Shown here: one piece after another, positions 42,972-50,611 of the stretch
How the letters are laid out: each line of letters opens with the position of its first letter
Numbering within the stretch: the first letter of the stretch is position 1
Origin: Luteibacter yeojuensis
GTDB lineage: Bacteria > Pseudomonadota > Gammaproteobacteria > Xanthomonadales > Rhodanobacteraceae
DNA: 64,000 bases
Direction: 5' to 3'
NCBI RefSeq assembly: GCF_011742875.1
Contig: NZ_JAAQTL010000001.1
Coordinates: 2,232,001-2,296,000 of the forward strand
The notes under the pieces: model-generated
Told to the model about the DNA's origin: nothing
Databases searched by the model: none
The model's input: the letters and a program-made list of their open reading frames with translations, nothing else
Program-made: the position numbers and the translations under genes

Positions 42972-43931
42972 ATGCGAACGTCGTCCTCCATGCAGGCCTT
43001 CCCGTCGCGGCGCGGCTCCGTCCTGCAGCGGGTGCGCCTCTGGTTCGACGCCGGCACCGCCGGCGCCGTCCGGTCCGGCAACGCGCAACGTATCGACTGG
43101 GTGCGCGCCTTGCCGTTTCTCGCCATGCATCTCGCCTGCCTCGGCGTACTGTGGGTGGGTACGTCTCCCGTGGCCGTCACGGTCGCAGCAGGCCTCTACG
43201 CTGTCCGCATGTTTGCCCTCACCGGCTTCTACCACCGGTATTTCTCGCACCGCGCGTTCCGTACGTCGCGCGGCGTGCAGTTTGCGTTCGCCCTGGTCGG
43301 GGCCTCCTGCGCACAGCGCGGTCCTCTGTGGTGGGCGGCACACCACCGGCAGCATCATCGCCATGCCGATACGTCGCTCGATCCTCACTCGCCCGCCGTA
43401 TACGGCTTCCTCTGGAGCCACGCAGGCTGGTTCCTCACGCCGGCGGCGTTCCCTACCGATCTCGAGCGCGTGGCCGATCTCCGCGGGTACGCGGAGCTGC
43501 GCTGGCTCGACCGCTACGACATGGCGGTACCGCTGTTGCTGGGCATGCTCATGTACGGATTGGGCGCGCTGTTGCATGTCGTCGCGCCTTCCTGGGGAAC
43601 CAGTGGCCCGCAGATGCTCGTATGGGGCTTCTTCGTTTCCACCGTGGTTCTCTTCCACGCCACGGTCACCATCAATTCGCTGGCGCACCGTTTCGGCCGG
43701 CGCCGGTTCGCCACCCGCGACGACAGCCGGAACAACTTCTGGCTGGCCCTGCTGACGTTCGGCGAGGGGTGGCACAACAACCATCATTTCTATCCCGGCT
43801 CCGCCCGCCAGGGATTCCGTTGGTGGGAACTCGACCTGACCTGGTACGGGCTGCGCCTGCTGGCGGCCCTGGGGCTGATATGGGACCTCAAGTCCGTGCC
43901 GCCTTGGGTCATGCGCAAGGCGACGCCATGA
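42972..43931 (+). CDS. Acyl-CoA/acyl-lipid fatty acid desaturase (delta-9 type)
   Basis: A 319-residue membrane di-iron desaturase. The three His boxes are complete: HRYFSHR (about 88-94), HRQHHRHAD (about 118-126) and EGWHNNHH (about 256-263). Four hydrophobic stretches lie around them, and the C-terminus is short, with no cytochrome b5 domain. It introduces a double bond in fatty acyl chains using O2, probably on phospholipid- or CoA-bound acyl groups. It heads the operon after the predicted ECF promoter, so its product likely changes unsaturation under oxidative stress. Its stop overlaps the next start (ATGA). Confidence 0.9.
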   Translation: MRTSSSMQAFPSRRGSVLQRVRLWFDAGTAGAVRSGNAQRIDWVRALPFLAMHLACLGVLWVGTSPVAVTVAAGLYAVRMFALTGFYHRYFSHRAFRTSRGVQFAFALVGASCAQRGPLWWAAHHRQHHRHADTSLDPHSPAVYGFLWSHAGWFLTPAAFPTDLERVADLRGYAELRWLDRYDMAVPLLLGMLMYGLGALLHVVAPSWGTSGPQMLVWGFFVSTVVLFHATVTINSLAHRFGRRRFATRDDSRNNFWLALLTFGEGWHNNHHFYPGSARQGFRWWELDLTWYGLRLLAALGLIWDLKSVPPWVMRKATP

Positions 43932-45205
43932 GCCTGCGTATCGCCGTGGTGGGGTCGGGCATCGCCGGTCTGGCGAGTGCGTGGCTTCTGTCCCGCAAGC
44001 ACGCGGTCACGCTGTACGAGGCCAACCGCTATCTCGGGGGGCATACCCACACCCACCATGTCCAGCGGGACGGTCAGGCCTACGTCGTCGATACAGGTTT
44101 CATCGTCCATAACCCGGTGCATTACCCCCTGCTGACCGCGTTGTTCGACGAACTGGGCATCGTCTCCCAACCGACCACCATGAGTTTCTCCGTGCACGAC
44201 GAACGGACAGGCCTGGAATACAACGCCAGCACCCTGGATACGCTCTTCTGCCAGCGCCGCAACCTGTGCTCGCCACGGTTCCTCGGTATGGTCCGCGATC
44301 TCTTCCGTTTCTATCGGCAGGCGCCGGCCCTGCTCGACGAGTCCGGTCCCGGGGTCACGCTCGGCGACTACCTGGGTCGCGAGGGCTACGGCGCCGCCTT
44401 CCGGGACGAGCATCTGATTCCCATGGCCAGCGCCCTGTGGTCGTCCCCCGCGCACCAGATCCTGCAGTTCCCGGCGCGCTACCTGGTGCAGTTCATGGCC
44501 AATCACCAGATGCTGCAGATGAGCGGCCGCCCTCAATGGCAGGTCGTCCGGGGTGGCTCCTCACGCTACGTCGAGGCGATGCGGTCGCAGTGGACGGTCG
44601 ACGAGCGCCTCTGCTCGCCGGTGCGCGCCGTACGTCGGTCCGCGGACGGCGTCCACATTCATTCGAACCGGGGAGAAGAAGCGTTCGATCACGTCGTGCT
44701 GGCGTGCCACAGCGATCAGTCCCTCGCCCTGCTCGCCGATCCCACCGACGCGGAGCGGGACATCCTGGGTGCGATCCCCTACCAGGCCAACGACACCGTG
44801 CTGCATACCGATGCACGCGCGATGCCCCGGCGGCACAAGGCATGGGCGGCCTGGAATGCCAGGATTCCGGCCGAGCCCGGGGAAAACTGCACGGTGAGCT
44901 ACTGGATGAACCTGCTGCAGGGCTTCCGGTCGCCCGAGCCCTTCATCGTCAGTCTCAACCAGTCGAACGCCATCGATCCCCTGAAGGTCGTTCGACGCAT
45001 GGTGTATCACCACCCGGTCTATTCGACGGCATCCGTCGCCGCGCAGGCCCGCAAGGGCGAGATCCAGGGCAGGCATCGCACCTGGTATGCGGGAGCGTAC
45101 TGGGGGTGGGGTTTCCACGAGGATGGCATGCGCAGCGCCGTCGAGGTCACGCGTGCGCTGGAAGCCCGTGCGCATTTCGCCGAGACCGCGGGCGCGCCGG
45201 CATGA
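43928..45205 (+). CDS. FAD-dependent amine-oxidase-like oxidoreductase
   Basis: A 425-residue protein with an N-terminal FAD dinucleotide motif (IAVVGSGIAGLASAWLLS, about 4-21). The second family segment is EANRYLGGHTHTHHVQ, then YVVDTGFIVHNPVHYP, and late conserved parts are LACHSDQSLALL and WYAGAYWGWGFHEDGM (around 387-402), where the flavin ring contact is typical. This amine-oxidase/phytoene-desaturase-type subfamily is almost always found with DUF1365 and cyclopropane-synthase genes in ECF-ChrR loci. It probably dehydrogenates or isomerises a modified lipid acyl chain. It is coupled on both sides by four-base ATGA overlaps. Confidence 0.9.
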   Translation: MSLRIAVVGSGIAGLASAWLLSRKHAVTLYEANRYLGGHTHTHHVQRDGQAYVVDTGFIVHNPVHYPLLTALFDELGIVSQPTTMSFSVHDERTGLEYNASTLDTLFCQRRNLCSPRFLGMVRDLFRFYRQAPALLDESGPGVTLGDYLGREGYGAAFRDEHLIPMASALWSSPAHQILQFPARYLVQFMANHQMLQMSGRPQWQVVRGGSSRYVEAMRSQWTVDERLCSPVRAVRRSADGVHIHSNRGEEAFDHVVLACHSDQSLALLADPTDAERDILGAIPYQANDTVLHTDARAMPRRHKAWAAWNARIPAEPGENCTVSYWMNLLQGFRSPEPFIVSLNQSNAIDPLKVVRRMVYHHPVYSTASVAAQARKGEIQGRHRTWYAGAYWGWGFHEDGMRSAVEVTRALEARAHFAETAGAPA

Positions 45206-45987
45206 ACCCGCTCGCCAGTGCCGTGTACGAGGGCCACGTGGTGCACCGCCGGCATGCACCGCACCCTCATGCATTCCGTTACGCCATGGCGCAGCTCTAC
45301 CTGGATCTGGACGAGATCGAGCAGGTGTTCCGGCAGCATGCGCTCTGGTCGGCGCACGGACGAAACCTGGCCGAATGGCGGCGCAGCGACTACCTTGGCC
45401 CGACCGACCTGTCGCTGACCGATGCGGTGCGCGAGCGCGTTCGCGCCGCGGTCGGGGATGTGCCGGGCGGGCCGGTTCGCATGCTCGCGCATCCGCGCTA
45501 CGCCGGCTATGTCTTCAATCCAGTCAGCTTCTATTACTGCTACGAAACGGACGGCCGCACACTCGCCTGCATCGTGGCCGAAGTCACCAATACGCCCTGG
45601 GGTGAACGGCACGCGTATGTGCTGCCCGTCGACAGCGCCCGCCGGCGTGGGCGCGCCTTCGCCTGGGACTTCGACAAGCAGTTTCACGTATCCCCCTTCA
45701 TGACGATGGACTCTCGCTACGACTGGCGGTTTACACCCCCTTCGGACGACCTTCGCGTACACATGAAGGTGCTCAGGAACGAGACACTCCAGTTCGACGC
45801 CACATTGTCCATGCGCCGGCGCCCGGTCGATCGACGCACGCTCGGCCGGTTGCTCTGGCGCTATCCGCTGATGACGGCCCAGGTGATGGGGGCCATCCAC
45901 TGGCAGGCGCTGCGGCTGTGGCTGAAACGCAATCCGTCCTATGACCACCCCGGCGCCCAGTCCTCCACGCTCAGGGAATCCTCATGA
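45202..45987 (+). CDS. DUF1365 protein
   Basis: A 261-residue cytosolic protein with the DUF1365 signature: AVYEGHVVHRRHAPHPHAFRY at the N-terminus (His-rich), LAHPRYAGYVFNPVSFYYCY (about 94-113), EVTNTPWGERHAYVL and KQFHVSPFMTMDSRYDW. The His and Tyr residues resemble an active-site cluster, but the reaction is unknown. In Alphaproteobacteria and Pseudomonas it sits in the same cassette with an FAD oxidase and a CFA synthase and is controlled by ChrR-type ECF sigma factors. It is coupled to both neighbours by ATGA. Confidence 0.92.
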   Translation: MNPLASAVYEGHVVHRRHAPHPHAFRYAMAQLYLDLDEIEQVFRQHALWSAHGRNLAEWRRSDYLGPTDLSLTDAVRERVRAAVGDVPGGPVRMLAHPRYAGYVFNPVSFYYCYETDGRTLACIVAEVTNTPWGERHAYVLPVDSARRRGRAFAWDFDKQFHVSPFMTMDSRYDWRFTPPSDDLRVHMKVLRNETLQFDATLSMRRRPVDRRTLGRLLWRYPLMTAQVMGAIHWQALRLWLKRNPSYDHPGAQSSTLRESS

Positions 45988-47279
45988 CCGATATCGCGAA
46001 ACCACGCCTGGGCACGGACCGGATACGCGAGGGCACCGTGGATCGCTTCCTGCGCGGCAAGCTGGTCGAGGCCATGCAAGGCCTGCGCGACGGAAGCCTG
46101 GTGCTGCACGACGGCCTGGGGCGTGTGGAACTCGGGAACGTCACGGGCGCCGCCGCTCGAGCGCATGTGCTCCTGCGGATCAACGATATGCGTTTCTATC
46201 GCGCCGTCGCCCTCAACGGCAGCGTCGGCGCCGGGGCAGCCTATGCCGACGGCTGGTGGCACTGCGACGACCTCGTCGACCTCATGCGTCTGCTGGTGCG
46301 GAACCGCGCCCTGCTCGACCGGATGGAAGGCGGCCTCGCCCGGATAGGCGGTGCGGCGATGCGCGCGTGGCACGCGCTGCGTGAGAACACGCGTGTCGGC
46401 TCCCGGCGCAACATCGCGGCGCATTACGATCTGGGCAACGACTTCTTTGCCCTGTTCCTGTCGCCGGACCTGATGTATTCGTCGGCCTTGTGGACGCACC
46501 CCGACGATACGCTGGAGGTCGCGTCGACGCGCAAGCTCGACGCCATTTGCCGCAAGCTCGCCCTCACGCCCGGCGATCGCGTCGTCGAGATCGGCACGGG
46601 ATGGGGCGGATTCGCGCTTCACGCCGCCAGACACTATGGCTGCCATGTCACGACCACGACGATCTCGCGCGAACAACACGCGCTGGCCAGCCGGCGCATC
46701 GCGGAGGCCGGGCTGGACGGGCAGGTCACCTTGCTCCTGGAGGACTACCGCGATCTCGACGGGCAGTACGACAAACTTGTCTCCATCGAGATGGTCGAGG
46801 CCATCGGTGCACGCTACCTCCCGGCCTACTTCGCCAAGCTGGGCGCCCTGCTCAAGCCCGACGGCGTCGGCCTGGTGCAGGCCATCACGATCGAGGACCA
46901 CCGCTATGCACAGGCATTGGCGTCGGTGGATTTCATCAAACGGCATATCTTTCCGGGCAGTTTCATCCCTTCCTTGAACGCAATGCTCGCGGCGAAGACA
47001 CAGGCCAGCGATCTTGCGTTGGTCCACCAGGAAGATTTCGGCCTGTCCTACGCCCTGACATTGCGCGCATGGCGCGAGCGTTTCCTGGCGCGTTGGTCCG
47101 ATGCCCGCGCGCAGGGCTACGACGAGCGCTTCCTCCGCATGTGGGAGTTCTATCTCGCCTACTGCGAGGGCGGCTTCCTCGAGCGGTCGATCGGCGTGTC
47201 CCACCTGTTGCTGGCCAAGCCGGACGCACGCCCGGGTCCTGCCGGCTGGGCGATGCCCGCCGGGAGTCCGCGATCATGA
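45984..47279 (+). CDS. Cyclopropane-fatty-acid-synthase-family methyltransferase (first copy)
   Basis: A 431-residue SAM-dependent enzyme with the full CFA synthase layout. The N-terminal lipid-binding part is at about 1-140 (GDGSLVLHDGLGRVELG-like sequence, YADGWWHCDDLVDLMRLLV). The catalytic part has AHYDLGNDFFALFLSPDLMYSSALW (about 149-173), the SAM motif VVEIGTGWGGFALHAA (about 200-215), TTISREQHALA and KLVSIEMVEAIG (about 262-273), then the HIFPGSFIPS end. CFA-type enzymes methylate the double bonds of membrane phospholipid acyl chains. In ChrR regulons they make methyl-branched or furan precursors rather than cyclopropanes. Coupled upstream by ATGA. Its stop overlaps the 18-codon frame that follows. 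Confidence 0.92.
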   Translation: MTDIAKPRLGTDRIREGTVDRFLRGKLVEAMQGLRDGSLVLHDGLGRVELGNVTGAAARAHVLLRINDMRFYRAVALNGSVGAGAAYADGWWHCDDLVDLMRLLVRNRALLDRMEGGLARIGGAAMRAWHALRENTRVGSRRNIAAHYDLGNDFFALFLSPDLMYSSALWTHPDDTLEVASTRKLDAICRKLALTPGDRVVEIGTGWGGFALHAARHYGCHVTTTTISREQHALASRRIAEAGLDGQVTLLLEDYRDLDGQYDKLVSIEMVEAIGARYLPAYFAKLGALLKPDGVGLVQAITIEDHRYAQALASVDFIKRHIFPGSFIPSLNAMLAAKTQASDLALVHQEDFGLSYALTLRAWRERFLARWSDARAQGYDERFLRMWEFYLAYCEGGFLERSIGVSHLLLAKPDARPGPAGWAMPAGSPRS

Positions 47280-47332
47280 GAAGTGGCGGTTCGACCTGCC
47301 GGGCCACCGGCCGCCATGGGACACCCACATGA
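47276..47332 (+). CDS. 18-codon linker ORF between CFA-type gene and DUF1295 gene (uncertain)
   Basis: ATG at 47276 overlaps the upstream stop as ATGA, and the frame ends in TGA at 47330-47332, which overlaps the ATG of the DUF1295 gene as ATGA. Both junctions thus have the same arrangement as every other junction of this operon. The 18-residue peptide (MRSGGSTCRATGRHGTPT) has no recognisable features. It may only pass ribosomes to the next gene, or it may be the relic of a deleted gene such as the DUF2878 or DUF3833 type found here in related loci. Confidence 0.35.
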   Translation: MRSGGSTCRATGRHGTPT

Positions 47333-48126
47333 ATGGCGCCACGCAGATGCTGTGTCTGGCAATCGTCATGACGGTCGTCATGACGATTGGCTGGGACTGG
47401 CAACGCCGTCACGGCAACGCCGGCGTGGTCGATGTGCTCTGGGCTGCCGGATTGGGCGTCGCGGCCCTGTTGACGGCCGCGACCGGCCAGGGCGCGATGA
47501 CGCCACGGATCCTGCTTGCACTGATGGGCGGCGCCTGGTCCTTGCGGTTGGCCGCGCACCTGTGGCGACGCGTACGTGGCGAGGCCGAAGATGGCCGCTA
47601 TCGCTACCTGCGTGCGCACTGGAACGGCAGCCAGTTGAAGTTCTTCCTGTTCTTTCAGGCACAGGCTTTCCTTGTGCTGCTGTTCGCGCTGCCCTTTGTC
47701 GCCGTGGCCGCGAACCCACACGACGCCGTGGGGGTCTGGACGGCGGCCGGCGTCCTGATCTGGGTGCTCGGCGTGACGCTGGAGACGGTCGCCGACCGGC
47801 AGCTGGCCGACTTTCGCAGCGACCCGTCGCACCATGGCAAGACGTGCCGTGTCGGATGGTGGCGCTACTCGAGGCATCCGAACTATTTCTTCGAATGGCT
47901 GCACTGGTTCAGCTACGTGGCATTGGCCGTCGGCTCGCCGATCGGCTGGCTGGCCTGGTCGGGACCGCTCGTCATGTATGTGTTTCTCCGCTGGATCAGC
48001 GGCGTTCCCTATACGGAGGCGCAGGCGTTGAGGACGCGCGGCGAGGCATACCGCGCCTACCAGCGAAGCACCCCGATGTTCATCCCTTGGTTTCCCCGCC
48101 CAGAAACTTCCAGGAATTCCCCATGA
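47329..48126 (+). CDS. DUF1295 (steroid 5-alpha-reductase-like) membrane protein
   Basis: A 265-residue inner-membrane protein with six to seven hydrophobic segments and the DUF1295 signature. The segments include GNAGVVDVLWAAGLGVAALL, LSLRLAAHLWRRVRG-like sequence with EDGRYRYLRAHWN (about 85-105), LETVADRQLADFRSDP (about 155-170) and SRHPNYFFEWLHWFSY (about 189-204). The NYFFE motif binds NADPH in steroid reductases, so this is probably a reductase of an unsaturated lipid. It starts at the ATGA overlap with the small frame before it, with no in-frame ATG further upstream. It is coupled to the next gene by ATGA. Confidence 0.9.
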   Translation: MNGATQMLCLAIVMTVVMTIGWDWQRRHGNAGVVDVLWAAGLGVAALLTAATGQGAMTPRILLALMGGAWSLRLAAHLWRRVRGEAEDGRYRYLRAHWNGSQLKFFLFFQAQAFLVLLFALPFVAVAANPHDAVGVWTAAGVLIWVLGVTLETVADRQLADFRSDPSHHGKTCRVGWWRYSRHPNYFFEWLHWFSYVALAVGSPIGWLAWSGPLVMYVFLRWISGVPYTEAQALRTRGEAYRAYQRSTPMFIPWFPRPETSRNSP

Positions 48127-49211
48127 ACGCCAGGCTCGCCCCTTCCGCCGAACTTCGTGCCGACCGGCCGGCGCCCGGCCTCCTCGGCCTGGCCGAGCGC
48201 GGACTCGTCCCCGACATGCTGCTGCGTGCGGGCATCCGCCGGCTTTGCGCCCAGCGACTGGCGGCCTGCAACGAGGGTGGCGTCCAGGCGTGCCAGGAAC
48301 GCAACGACCGGCTGATCGGCGACCTGCGACATGGCCCCCTGGCCATCCACACCGATGTCGCCAACGCCCAGCATTACGAGCTGCCTACCGCTTTTTTTCA
48401 GCATTGCCTCGGGCCCCGCCTGAAATATTCCGCGTGCTACTTCCCGGGACCGGCCACTTCCCTGGAGCAAGCCGAGGTCGCCATGCTGGAGCTTTACGCA
48501 CAACGGGCCCAGCTGGCGGACGGCCAGGACGTGCTGGAACTCGGCTGCGGCTGGGGTTCGCTCACGCTCTGGATGGCCGAGCGCTATCCCACCTCGCGCA
48601 TCACGGCGGTCTCCAACTCACACTCGCAGCGTCGCCACATCTTGACGGAATGCGAGCGGCGAGGATTGCGCAACGTCCAGGTCGTCACCTGCGACATCAA
48701 TGCGCTCGAGCTGCCGGGAGCAAGCTACGATCGTTGCGTCTCGGTCGAAATGTTCGAACACGTGCGTAATCACCATGCGCTGCTGGCGCGCATCGCCGGA
48801 TGGCTGCGTTCGGGCGGCCGCTTGTTCGTGCACATTTTCGCGCATCGGCACGCTGCCTATCCATTCGAGACGAAGGGCGACGATAACTGGATGGCCCGCC
48901 ACTTCTTCACCGGCGGGATGATGCCCGCGACCGACACCTTGTTGCGGTTCCAGCGGGATCTGCGGGTGGAACGCCAATGGTTGGTGGATGGCACCCACTA
49001 CCAGCGCACCGCCAATGCCTGGCTGGCCCGCCAGGACGAACATGGCGCGCCGCTGCTCGCGTTGTTGTGCCAGGCCTATGGCAGCGAAGCGCTGGGCCGC
49101 CTGTGGTTCCAGCGCTGGCGGATGTTCTGGATGGCTTGCGCCGAACTCTTCGGTTATGCCCACGGCCAGGAATGGCTGGTGGCGCACTACCGGTTCGTCC
49201 GCGGCGATTGA
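48123..49211 (+). CDS. SAM-dependent methyltransferase, second cyclopropane-synthase-like copy
   Basis: A 362-residue enzyme, shorter than the first copy. The N-terminal helices resemble those of coclaurine N-methyltransferase-like members (GLAERGLVPDMLLRAGIRRLC). The catalytic domain has NAQHYELPTAFFQHCLGPRLKYSACYF (about 80-106), the SAM motif VLELGCGWGSLTLWMAERYP (about 138-157), AVSNSHSQRRHI, and SVEMFEHVRNHHALL (about 208-222). The two methyltransferases of the operon share fold but little sequence, so they likely act at different steps or positions of the acyl chain. It is coupled to DUF1295 by ATGA. Confidence 0.9.
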   Translation: MNARLAPSAELRADRPAPGLLGLAERGLVPDMLLRAGIRRLCAQRLAACNEGGVQACQERNDRLIGDLRHGPLAIHTDVANAQHYELPTAFFQHCLGPRLKYSACYFPGPATSLEQAEVAMLELYAQRAQLADGQDVLELGCGWGSLTLWMAERYPTSRITAVSNSHSQRRHILTECERRGLRNVQVVTCDINALELPGASYDRCVSVEMFEHVRNHHALLARIAGWLRSGGRLFVHIFAHRHAAYPFETKGDDNWMARHFFTGGMMPATDTLLRFQRDLRVERQWLVDGTHYQRTANAWLARQDEHGAPLLALLCQAYGSEALGRLWFQRWRMFWMACAELFGYAHGQEWLVAHYRFVRGD

Positions 49212-49225
49212 AGGAGGAGCATGTC

Positions 49226-49753
49226 ATGCGTCGGCTCGCCGGAATCCTGACCGTCATCATGTTGGCCGTGCAACCCCTTGCCGGCTGTGCCGCCCCAGCG
49301 CCCATCGTTCCGGTGCCTCACGTCGATGTGGCGCGTTTCATGGGCGACTGGTATGTCATTGCAGCCATACCGACCCGCTTCGAACGCCATGCGTATCGAG
49401 CCGTGGAATCGTATTCGCTCCGGCCGGACGGACGGGTGAAAACCACCTTCCGCTACCGAGTCGACGCCATGGACGGCGAGCTCAAGACGATGCACGCCAC
49501 GGGGTTCATCCGCGAAAACACCGGCAATGCCGTCTGGGGCATGCAGTTCATCTGGCCCATCAAGGCGGAATACATCGTCGCCTGGCTCGATCCGGACTAT
49601 CGATCGGTCATCGTTGCGCGCAGCAAGCGCGACTACGTCTGGATCATGGCACGGACGCCAACCATTCCACGGCAGGAATACGACCGACTGGTCGAGCGTG
49701 TCGCGGCGATGGGTTACGACACCCGGAAATTAAGGCAGGTTCCTCAGCGCTGA
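49226..49753 (+). CDS. blc: Outer-membrane lipocalin (Blc-like lipoprotein)
   Basis: A 175-residue lipoprotein (lipobox LAGC, Cys21) with the lipocalin fold. The GxW motif is in FMGDWYVIAAIPTRFERH (about 37-54), followed by strands with YSLRPDGRVKTTFRYR and an RWLDP-like AWLDPDYRSVIVAR, ending in a helix (RQEYDRLVERVAAMGYD). Blc binds lysophospholipids and fatty acids under membrane stress, which fits the last gene of a lipid-modification operon. The ATG at 49226 is used rather than that at 49221, because only it is in frame, with GGAGG 8 bases upstream. A 12-base hairpin follows. Confidence 0.9.
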   Translation: MRRLAGILTVIMLAVQPLAGCAAPAPIVPVPHVDVARFMGDWYVIAAIPTRFERHAYRAVESYSLRPDGRVKTTFRYRVDAMDGELKTMHATGFIRENTGNAVWGMQFIWPIKAEYIVAWLDPDYRSVIVARSKRDYVWIMARTPTIPRQEYDRLVERVAAMGYDTRKLRQVPQR

Positions 49754-49761
49754 GATCGGAC

Positions 49762-49792
49762 ATGCCGGTTCGGAAGTCGCCCGAACCGGCAT
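49762..49792 (+). terminator. Hairpin at the end of the lipid operon
   Basis: Perfect inverted repeat ATGCCGGTTCGG / CCGAACCGGCAT (49762-49773 with 49781-49792), 9 bases after the lipocalin stop. No T-run follows, so termination is likely but not certain. It may be a 3' stabilising stem. Confidence 0.55.
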
Positions 49793-49803
49793 GGCGAGGG
49801 GGA

Positions 49804-49834
49804 TGCATCCAAACGCGCGCGGCCCACGTACAGG
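49804..49834 (+). promoter_or_regulatory. Predicted ECF autoregulatory promoter of the sigma/anti-sigma operon
   Basis: TGCATCCAA (49804-49812), 16 bases, CGTACAGG (49827-49834). It is identical in both blocks and spacing to the site upstream of the desaturase (42917-42947), while the intervening bases differ. This suggests the sigma factor activates its own operon and the lipid operon. Confidence 0.7.
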
Positions 49835-49862
49835 AAAACATGATCACAAGGCGGATCGTGTC

Positions 49863-49979
49863 ATGAACGTCAGTTTGGTGCCGGCCGGTGCTATCGGTCA
49901 TCCCTCCTTCCCCCACGGGGAACCCGATGGCGCCCGCCGGCACCGCCGGTTCCCTGCCGTGCACCTTCTCTGGCTATGA
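49863..49979 (+). CDS. Short leader ORF coupled to the sigma factor gene (uncertain)
   Basis: A 38-codon frame starting at ATG 49863 (AAGGCGG about 9 bases upstream), about 29 bases after the predicted -10 box. It ends in TGA at 49977-49979, overlapping the sigma gene's ATG at 49976 as ATGA. The peptide (MNVSLVPAGAIGHPSFPHGE... ending HLLWL) is not recognised and has a GC-rich third position. The sigma ATG lacks a ribosome-binding site, so translation of this frame could deliver ribosomes to it. Confidence 0.3.
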   Translation: MNVSLVPAGAIGHPSFPHGEPDGARRHRRFPAVHLLWL

Positions 49980-50611
49980 TGGCAACCCATCCACTACCCG
50001 CCAAGGTAAGGCCTTTCGAGGCCAAGCGACGCGTGACTGAGCCATCCGGTCAAACGATCGAAGACGCGCGCTACTGGGCCCAGCAGATGGCCGCCGTGGC
50101 CGCCGGCCGGGACGTCGACTGCTTCATGCGGATCTACGACCACTATGGGCCGCGTCTGCTCCGGTACCTGCTCGGCTTGCGGGTAGTGCCTGCGCAAGCG
50201 GAGGAACTCGTGCAAGAGGCCATGCTTCGCTTATGGCGCGGCGCGGGCCAGTTCGATCCCGCACGCGCGAGTCTCTCTACCTGGCTGTTCCGGATTGCCA
50301 GGAACCTTTACCTGGACAGGGTGCGTGCGGAGCCGCATTGGCGGGAAGTACAGGACGGCCTGGAATGGCTGGACCGGTGCGAAGCCGATGGCGAAGACAA
50401 CAGCACGGAGGCGTTTGCCGATCATGTCCGGCTCACGAACGCGATCGATCGGCTGCCGGCCGTGCAGGCGCGGCTCGTTCGCATGTCTTACCTGGAATCC
50501 AAGAGCCACAGTGAAATCGCCCAGGAGCTGGGCATGCCGCTGGGTTCGGTGAAATCCAATCTGCGGCGCGCCTTCGCGAAACTTCAGGCTGGACTGAGAC
50601 CCGCCCCATGA
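49976..50611 (+). CDS. ECF RNA polymerase sigma factor (ChrR-partnered group)
   Basis: A 211-residue sigma-70 family factor of ECF type. Region 2 (about 55-110) has YDHYGPRLLRYLLGL, AEELVQEAMLRLWRGAGQFDP and STWLFRIARNLYLDRVR. Region 4 (about 150-205) has AIDRLPAVQARLVRMSYLESKSHSEIAQELGMPLGSVKSNLRRAFAKLQ. It directs RNA polymerase to stress promoters until bound by the anti-sigma factor. Gene pairing with a ChrR protein places it in the ECF11-type group (RpoE of Rhodobacter). The ATG at 49976 has no clear ribosome-binding site, but a GTG at 50033 is possible. Its stop overlaps the anti-sigma start (ATGA, 50608). Confidence 0.9.
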   Translation: MMATHPLPAKVRPFEAKRRVTEPSGQTIEDARYWAQQMAAVAAGRDVDCFMRIYDHYGPRLLRYLLGLRVVPAQAEELVQEAMLRLWRGAGQFDPARASLSTWLFRIARNLYLDRVRAEPHWREVQDGLEWLDRCEADGEDNSTEAFADHVRLTNAIDRLPAVQARLVRMSYLESKSHSEIAQELGMPLGSVKSNLRRAFAKLQAGLRPAP

